Shown here: one piece after another, positions 57,251-64,000 of the stretch
Position numbering within the stretch: position 1 is the first letter of the stretch
Layout: every line of letters begins with the position of its first letter
Assembly: GCA_016081115.2 (NCBI GenBank)
Contig: CM071930.1
Coordinates: forward strand, 26,923,641 to 26,987,640
Source of the DNA: Rehmannia glutinosa
Lineage: Eukaryota > Streptophyta > Magnoliopsida > Lamiales > Orobanchaceae
Direction: 5' to 3'
DNA: 64,000 bases
Notes under the pieces: model-generated
Told to the model about the DNA's origin: nothing
Databases searched by the model: none
The model's input: the letters and a program-made list of their open reading frames with translations, nothing else
Position numbers and translations under genes: made by a program

Positions 57251-58094
57251 TATTTCCAAAATGATCCACTTTTTTGAATATAGAGATAAGATGCTTACCG
57301 GACTCCATAGGCTTGTCTGTCACACTAATCTCCACTAATGTAGGCTAATGTAGCACAAGGATCAATAGGACTTTTAAAGCTTGTAATGTGGGCTTAGGGT
57401 AAGGTAGGAAAATATGGGATTAAGTGGCTCAAATCACCCAAACACACAATTATTACTTCAAATCACCAATTAGCAACTACCCTTCACTTTTTGACCTCCC
57501 CAATGTTTATGAACCTTCAATCCCGCTGATTTTTCTCATTTTTTTCACACATTTTTTTCCGGACCCCAAACTTATTCTTTTGCATACATGGGTTTCATAT
57601 TTTCTTTTCTCGCAACTTCATTCAATTAAATACATACCCTTCTCATCATACCCTCCTCAACCTTCAACATTTTTCTATATTTTGTGTGTATGAGTGATGA
57701 GTAATTAGGATATTCACATTTAGGCTCTGGGTATTAGATTAGTTGCCAAAGAAATGGGTTTATAATGCTCAAAGGGGGACACTAGGGAAAATATAATACA
57801 AAGGTAGGCATTTTAGGCTTTGGCTTGTTCAAAGATGGCCTAAATCACTTCCTCAATGTTACTCCGCCTAGGATTTCGCCTCGATTAGTGATCAGACAAG
57901 TTTTAGAATCCGGTGGGATCATAAAAGAAACACTCAATCGCATAAACCATCCCCGAATAAATTAACAGAGTTAAGCACATAGATGGAATTAATGGAAAGA
58001 AGAATAAATCACAGTTCAAATACATGCTCTCTTGACCGTTCAACTCATATTCAACAAATTAACTTAGTCATGCAGTTTCACAGTTTTTAGAATT
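57251..58094. other. Spacer before the duplication junction
   Basis: AT-rich with no recognisable gene. It contains a stretch rich in CCTAAT/TAGGCT words (57300-57880) that could be a degraded repeat. At 58094/58095 it joins directly to the second copy of the viral sequence. Confidence 0.5.
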
Positions 58095-58927
58095 TTCATA
58101 AGGACTGGTTTGAACCTCACGAACTCGTATTCCTTCCCTGGCTTGACTTTTAAGGATGAGCTCGTTCTTATCCCAAAATGCCAAAGGATTTTCATTCTAG
58201 TTCCTTTGAATCTTCTTCTTGACATCCTCGATTAATATTTGTTCCTCTATGGTAACATCACTCTGTGTTTTCTCCATTCAGCTCAACATCAATTTTATAA
58301 TAGCCTCTGGAGGAACTCATTCTTCTCCTTGTATTCTGAATGAATACAAGTTATTATCCCAATTCTTTGTATCTTTCTGCTTTGAACCATATTGTCGAAA
58401 GCATAATAATGCCTCACCAAATCTTCTTCTATCCGCCATTTTCGGATTTCGAAGTTTGGCTTCAACACCACGCTTGTTGCGAAAATTAATTGGCATTTTT
58501 TGATAAAATGCTTCCCGCAGTCTCTGGACAATTATCTTATGATCACATAATGTTGTAAAATAAGCCTTCTTGTCTCATTTTCCTGTGTAAGTCTCTTGAA
58601 TGTTTGTAGTAAATTGTTTCCCAACAAAACATCTGCTCATGTATTATGGAAATAGATTGGTGGTATCTTCACTTTGTACAATAGAGTACCGCCCGCGCCT
58701 CCGATCATGATTTCTGCTTGTTTAATTCCTTGATTCAGGATTAGAATCCTTTTAGAGAAATCCATTCATGCAATAGCTGGTAAATCTTCTTCAATTTCAT
58801 TAGGAAAAACATTCGGCTTTTCAGTACATATTGTGGCACCTGAATCAATATAGGAAATGAAATATGCGGCCTTATATTCAACATGTAACATTTCCGATAA
58901 AAATGTATATGGAGAATGGGCTAATGG

Positions 58928-59428
58928 TCATCTGATTATGTATATTTTATCAGCCATTGTGAACTCCATTCTATTTTGTAATCTTTCCCAAGGTTTATGA
59001 TCCTCAAGAAATTCAATACCCAATATTAATTGCTCTGGGATTTTTTCTGTTATTCCTGTGATAGTCAACTCAATTTCACCCATTTTTAGGCTTCCTTGAT
59101 ACCTTCCAACTATAGGTTGTTGGAGATAATATAGAACATCACAAGGAAAAATGTTATTGTTTTGGGTGATGTCAAATATTACTTTAACTTCTCTCCTTCC
59201 TTCTGGACATTTCAGCTCTCCTTGTGTTTTGAAAATATCTGGGATTCGTTGAACTGTGCTCGGTCTTTTTTCTTCCCAGTGGTTACTGTTTATCATTCTG
59301 TATTGTTGGAAAAACATCCTCTTTGGCTCATCTCTGAGACTTCGACTTTTGTTGGAGACTGGCTGGTCTTGAATTTTCATATCTATCTCCTTTATAGTTG
59401 GAGACTCAATAAGTTCTAGTAGAACCAC
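58928..59428 (-). pseudogene. Caulimovirid pre-protease region, copy 2, across the empty Helitron site
   Basis: 166 open codons, where copy 1 is split. It has PTIKEIDMKIQDQPVSN, DEPKRMFFQQYR, KCPEGRREVKVIF and GIEFLEDHKPWERLQNRM, then runs towards the protease DSGAT. The domain identity is unclear; it lies between the capsid-like and protease parts. Stops beyond both ends show it is a remnant. Confidence 0.5.
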
Positions 59429-60052
59429 CCGGGCAAGTCCTCAAAAATTCTTGGGACTTCAATAAAATGCTTTTTCAAGAATATTTCTGAATGATGTGTA
59501 TTCAATAGAGCATAGGAAATTTTGTATGTGATCAAGTAAGGTCTATTTCCTTCTTTCATCAAATCGACTCTTTTGAAATCTTGATGAGGGGTTAAGGCTC
59601 TGTTGAAATCTCTATCTCCCAAGTTATAATCTTTGAAACTTTCATTAGCTCTGGTGTGAGGTCGTCTAAAAGTTCTTCTTCCCGAGTCTTGCTAGTACTC
59701 ACTTGGTTAGATACCAATGAAGAGGCTCTACTCTTGCTTGGTGCTGGTCTTTTCCCAAATTTGTAACTTCGGGTTTTTTGTTTTGACCAAAACCTTCAAG
59801 GTCTCCATGAAGACCTACTCCTTTTGTTGCTACTTCCATAGTTGTATGGATGGCTTTTGTGCTTCGTTTTCTTATGCTTTCGTGGTTGACCTCCCACAAC
59901 TGTTGGAATGTTATCATCTTCGCAACATAGATGAACCATTTTATTAATTCCTTGTAGTCTCTTATAGTTCCTGTAAAGTGCTGCCTGGTGGCATCATTCA
60001 GATAGTTTGGCCTTCAGGAAAGACATTCTTCTAGCCACTGTATCTAAATCAG

Positions 60053-60872
60053 CTACACTCTTGTATTCTCTGATGAGCATTTCTCTCCAGGGACTTGGTA
60101 TCTAAGCAAAGAATAGTTGTTAAGCTTCTTTATCTTCCACCTTAGACTTTCTTCGGTACTCGGTGAATAACTTGATATATTCGTCAATATGACAAATATC
60201 ATGTAACTCAAGGCACTAGAGGGCTTGTTTATATCTTTTTCTTTCTTCTTCCAGTCTCTCAAAATAGCATGTGCTGATAAAATGGATTTTGAATAATTTT
60301 GCCATATTATCGACAATTTTTTTCAATGACTCTCCAGTTGTGACGCTGCTTTTCATTTCTAATCCCGTCATATCCCATACAATCTTTACAGATCCTTCAA
60401 AACTCATTTCAAGGAGTAAGATGAATCCCTCCTTTGTAAGATCGGGGGTACCTGTTGCAATTCTCATAGCCGATGCCCAATCATCGATAATGACTTCTCG
60501 ATTTTTAAAATCTAGAATATCCAGATTTAACATCAATCCATATGAATGCATAGGATCGAGTTGTGATCTTCTGTAAGGCGTATTATACAGATTTGGCCTT
60601 TTGGAACGTCGTTGAGTTCTTAAAACAATAGGATCTCTTCTTGTAGTAAAATCACCAGCGTGCGGCATTGGTTCATCTCCATGATGTGAACCTGTACTTT
60701 CTGCAATGTTGGGATCAACTGGTGGTGGTGGAAGTAGTATTTGATGTTGGTCACGAGTAACCAAAGTTGATTCATCTCTTGCGTTCATCTTTAAATCTAC
60801 AATTCCTAATCCTGCAAAGGATTCTGTAAGGTCATGTAGATCTTTAAGATTAATCTTCCCCATATCCATCAC
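60053..60872 (-). pseudogene. Caulimovirid capsid-like region, copy 2
   Basis: The 218-codon frame (60872-60216) differs from copy 1 by only about two residues (for example VIIDDW against VLIDDW, and DPMHS against DPIHS). It ends at the same stop, so the stop predates the duplication. Confidence 0.55.
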
Positions 60873-61231
60873 TTTTTAGTTTATGATGGATTTTCCTTTG
60901 ATGATAAAAAGGAGCTTATCATCGTCTGTCATGCGTCGTATTCCCATTTTGGTGTAAATAGGGTATTTTTCCAAAATTAATACATTTCTTCCCTCCAGAT
61001 AAACTTGTTCTGTCCTCCAGATTTTTGACTCATTTCTGAATATCATGAAGAATTTCAAGAGTCTCCTTCTGATATTTCACCATCTTCTTCGTCTAGTTTT
61101 GGATCTTATGTATCTATGTTGGTATATGATTATTGCGGTTGCCATAATTCTGCACCGTCTTCTGGACTTCTCTAAGATCTTTTGAGAACTTAGAGGTGTC
61201 TGGAAGTATCTCATTCCATTCTGGTATCCCA

Positions 61232-61500
61232 TCAGGACTCATAATTTTGATGGGTTGTTTCCTGACGATTCATCAGATTGTCATATAATATTTGATTTAT
61301 CATAAGGAAACTTAGATAACAAGCTGCTTGTTTATCGCATTGTCTCAAGGTTTCCCTAGCGGCTCCTGCGAATTCCTTTTCAATATATTGATTATTCCAA
61401 TATGTTATCTTGTCCTGGTGTACTTGTGCATACATCGTCAAATTTTGACGAAATCTCCTGTAAGGTATACATCTTGGACATTTGTCCAGACCCATTTTCT
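61232..61500 (-). pseudogene. N-terminal reading frame of the caulimovirid remnant, copy 2
   Basis: Equivalent of 48884-49151, starting MGLDKCPRCIPYRRF. It has two residue differences from copy 1 and the same terminal stop. Confidence 0.45.
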
Positions 61501-61570
61501 TGGAGAAAATTCTCCTCACCAAATATTAATTACATAATATAATAAATATAAAAAGTTCTTAATGAACTTA

Positions 61571-61583
61571 GACTCTGATACCA
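61571..61583 (-). other. tRNA-Met-type primer binding site, copy 2
   Basis: Minus strand TGGTATCAGAGTC, identical to copy 1. Confidence 0.75.
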
Positions 61584-62230
61584 TTTACAATCAACAATCT
61601 AAGACAAATTGAGTATACTATAAAAATGAAAAATCTGGGACTAAAACTGCAAGCATTGAGAATTAAGCTCGTCTACTAGTCTCCTTTTGATCCATGATTG
61701 AGCCATCTACAAACATCCTCTTGGTTGAATCTCGAACAACGAACGAACCCCATAGATTGGTTTAACCACGAACAAACCACGAACTGTCGTTCTCGTTGGT
61801 GTAAATAACTACTAGATTTATTTACTTTGACTTGCACACCTTAAACCCTTGGAGAAATTTGGTGATGCTCCAAGAAGAAAACCGTAGAGAGAAATTTTAG
61901 GAGAGAGATTATATTTTCCATGTAGGGGGAACGATTTTTTCAACGTGTAAAAATATTATAGGGAGAGATATCAATATATATCTCAATCCCATATCCCCGT
62001 TAGAGTCCTGATGGGAAAGATTTTTAGATAAACCTCATCTAAATATGACTATCTATTATCTCAAATATGGATGCAACCTAATTGCACCCAATACATACCA
62101 AAATAAACAGTCTTCCACCTTATCCATTAAACAACATCACCAACAAAAATGCAAAATATATAAGTGAATATTAAACTAAATAAAATCTGCAAATCTAATT
62201 AACGATTATCCCATAATGTGGATGCCAATG
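61584..62230. other. Leader-like region between viral remnant and Harbinger gene, copy 2
   Basis: Equivalent of 49236-49870, with a handful of differences. No gene seen. Confidence 0.4.
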
Positions 62231-62246
62231 TGTCATGGAACCACCC

Positions 62247-63640
62247 TTAAGATTCTATATCTTGTCTTGAAGTTTGGGCTGCATGATGTTCATTTTGTTC
62301 CTGGTCATCATCTTTTTCAATCGGGTCAAACTCCCCATTATTGGCTCGAAAGAAGTATTGATCATTGGCAAAATATTTATGAATCCAATTATGGACAACA
62401 CAATAAGCCACTATAATTTGCATATGTTGTTTCACGGAATAATGTGGTATTGGGCCTGTGAGAATTGGAAATTGATCCTTTAAAACACCAAAACAACGTT
62501 CAATTGCATTACTCATTCGTGAGTGTCTTTTGTTGAATAGCTCTTGTTGCCCATGAACTTCTTAGTTTTTTTCACCAAGCGTTAATATGGTATCGATGTT
62601 GATGTGGGGTGATAAGAAACCAGTCTGGTTATACTAGTCATTGTCCACTAGGTAATATTTAACATTAATAGGGATATTATGTACCTCTAGTTAATACATA
62701 GGCTGTGAAAAACAAAAAAAAAAAGGAATACCTTGGGATGGTCCTGGGGAATTTTTCATCCATTGACAAGGCGTCTGTTAGGACACAAGAGTCATTTTCA
62801 CTACCTTCCCATCCCACATACACATACGTAAACATTATGTTAAAATCACACATGGCCATTACATTTTGAGACAAGCACCCTTTTTAGATCGATATGCATT
62901 TTGTTTTGTCGCAGGGATCCAAGCTGATACCAAAGTACCATCAATGCAATCCACACAATCCTAAATAATACATTTGGATGTAAGAAGATATAATATGTAA
63001 CTGACATTATTAGGGAGTTATATATATGACATTGGATTGAACTTTACCTTGAAGTATGGATAAAATCGGGGATCACGTAAAATCTTAGGATGAATAGTTT
63101 TGAAGTCTGGGTTGTGATTACTTGTGGGCTGTGAAATCTAGAGCTTTGCCAACACGCTTCATGTGGCGCAAAATTATCTCGAGCGAATATTGAAAGCACT
63201 CGCAGCTTGTAGGTTGGCGTGTATAGAAGCAAAGCGTAGAAAGAAATATTGCATTGGACTCCCTTAGTCCAACCCTTGTAGTCCTTCTATGTTGAACATA
63301 TTCGTTATCAGCCAGCCAATTGCACAAGGCATAAAAAGCTTGTTTGCTTATTCGAAGACTATTGATAATGCATTGGGGGTGGCTTGCAAGAAGCTCTCCC
63401 AACCAGTCTTGCCCCTGCAAACGAGAGTTGTACATAAAAATTTTGGGTGAAAAATATCCCGATACAAAACCTCTGTTACAAATCTAAATGACATCTCCCC
63501 ACCGGAGTCCGAATCTGAACTAAATTAAGAGCCATCATCTGACTCCTCATTTTCATCAGATGTTCCACTTGAATTAGCATCTATGGACATGTCTTCAGAT
63601 TCAACTCTTCATTAATATTATCATTATTGACTGCATCCAT
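62247..63640 (-). pseudogene. Harbinger transposase, copy 2
   Basis: Better preserved than copy 1. The three catalytic positions are readable: Asp in CIDGTLVSAWIP (about 62965-62925), Asp in GWEGSENDSCVL (near 62815-62780), and Glu in AIERCFGVLK (near 62505-62475). The N-terminal part starts MDAVNNDNINEEL at 63640, with an acidic SEDMSIDANSSGTSDENEES region and an internal stop (SDDGS-stop) near 63526. Frame breaks and an intron (about 62965-63050) separate the pieces. DDE_Tnp_4 transposases cut and paste Harbinger elements with TAA/TTA targets. Confidence 0.78.
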
Positions 63641-64000
63641 CGTAGAATCTAGCTACAAATTGTCGTATAAACTTTAGTTTATCCAATAAGAAAAGAGCAT
63701 ATCGTGCTTTGTTCCTCTAAAACCAACATAGTTGTAGAAATATAGCACATTAATCTCAATGGATATATAATACCCCTTATAGTATGTTAAGAGTACAAAA
63801 TAAGAGAAATAAAACATTTCACATACTAGTATGCAATAAACACACAACTTAAAGAAAATGTTCACACAATAATAATGAGAAAAACACATGATATTATAAT
63901 AAGCAAACAGATTTCATGCATGGACTGAAGACTCGATCCACGCTCTCCGATCCTCATCACTCATCAACAGGAACATCATGTGTCTTGTCTTGCTTTGAAG

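Larger units (their letters stand above)
58095..61583 (-). mobile_element. Endogenous caulimovirid remnant, copy 2 (no Helitron)
   Basis: Same order as copy 1 but uninterrupted. It has the PBS at 61583-61571, an N-terminal frame (61522-61232), a capsid-like frame (60872-60216), the basic region, a block of 166 codons (59428-58928) that spans the empty Helitron site, protease DSGAT near 58846-58825, and the first part of RT. It is cut at the duplication junction before the catalytic part of RT. Frames are broken as in copy 1. Confidence 0.75.
58095..64000. repeat. Direct long duplication, copy 2 (runs off the window)
   Basis: Starts at TTCATAAGGACTGG (matching 41344) and continues to the window end, which corresponds to 51638 in copy 1. 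The offset is 16,751 bp. The left junction is abrupt, with only two or three shared bases before it. Confidence 0.95.

Noticed and set aside
1..64000. tRNA or rRNA genes
   Set aside because: No cloverleaf A/B-box pair or rRNA sequence was recognised; the tRNA-Met-like words are primer binding sites of retroelements.

Overview
The window looks like repeat-rich nuclear DNA of a flowering plant, probably a eudicot (inference). It is AT-rich, has plant-type introns, and carries typical plant transposon families: MULE with a captured Ulp1-like protease, L1-type LINE, Ty1/copia LTR elements, Helitron, PIF/Harbinger, hAT MITEs and an endogenous caulimovirid. Only two genes look like functional host genes. 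One is a five-exon GDSL esterase/lipase (+, 30049-33844). The other is a nine-exon SGF29, the tudor-domain reader of the SAGA complex (-, 39402-34120). They converge, 275 bp apart, and together form a small gene island loaded with MITEs.

Layout. 1-1840: AT-rich, no gene. 1841-13105: an ~11.3 kb MULE with ~60 bp terminal inverted repeats. It has a decayed FAR1/MULE transposase (+) and, converging on it, a decayed Ulp1-like cysteine protease (-). The non-coding parts of both transcription units are filled with TATAC-type degenerate repeats whose strand polarity follows transcription. 13861-19080: a decayed LINE that has lost the reverse-transcriptase core but keeps an RNase H. 19410-26648: a complete-ended copia element (LTRs of 1308 and 1331 bp, TSD TAGTT, PBS, PPT) with gag and RT remnants but no integrase. 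26650-29450: several MITE or foldback elements. 29834-39402: the two host genes. 40200-51638: caulimovirid remnants (-) and a PIF/Harbinger transposase (-), with a 4424 bp Helitron inserted in the viral sequence. 53861-57250: 5' half of a second, related copia element. 58095-64000: a direct second copy of 41344-51638 without the Helitron, running off the window end.

How it fits together. The direct duplication (offset 16,751 bp) supplies an exact empty site for the Helitron, so the Helitron arrived after the duplication. Three related copia LTRs share a chain of small hairpins with GTGGT-type loops between their TATA box and polyadenylation signal. The stems differ between copies but stay paired, including a compensatory change. 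This is the strongest candidate here for an undescribed functional element. The two host genes each carry a small local duplication at a coding boundary: one duplicates the GDSL signal-peptide start and creates an upstream ORF, the other overwrites the SGF29 stop codon. All statements were read by eye from the sequence; no database search was run.
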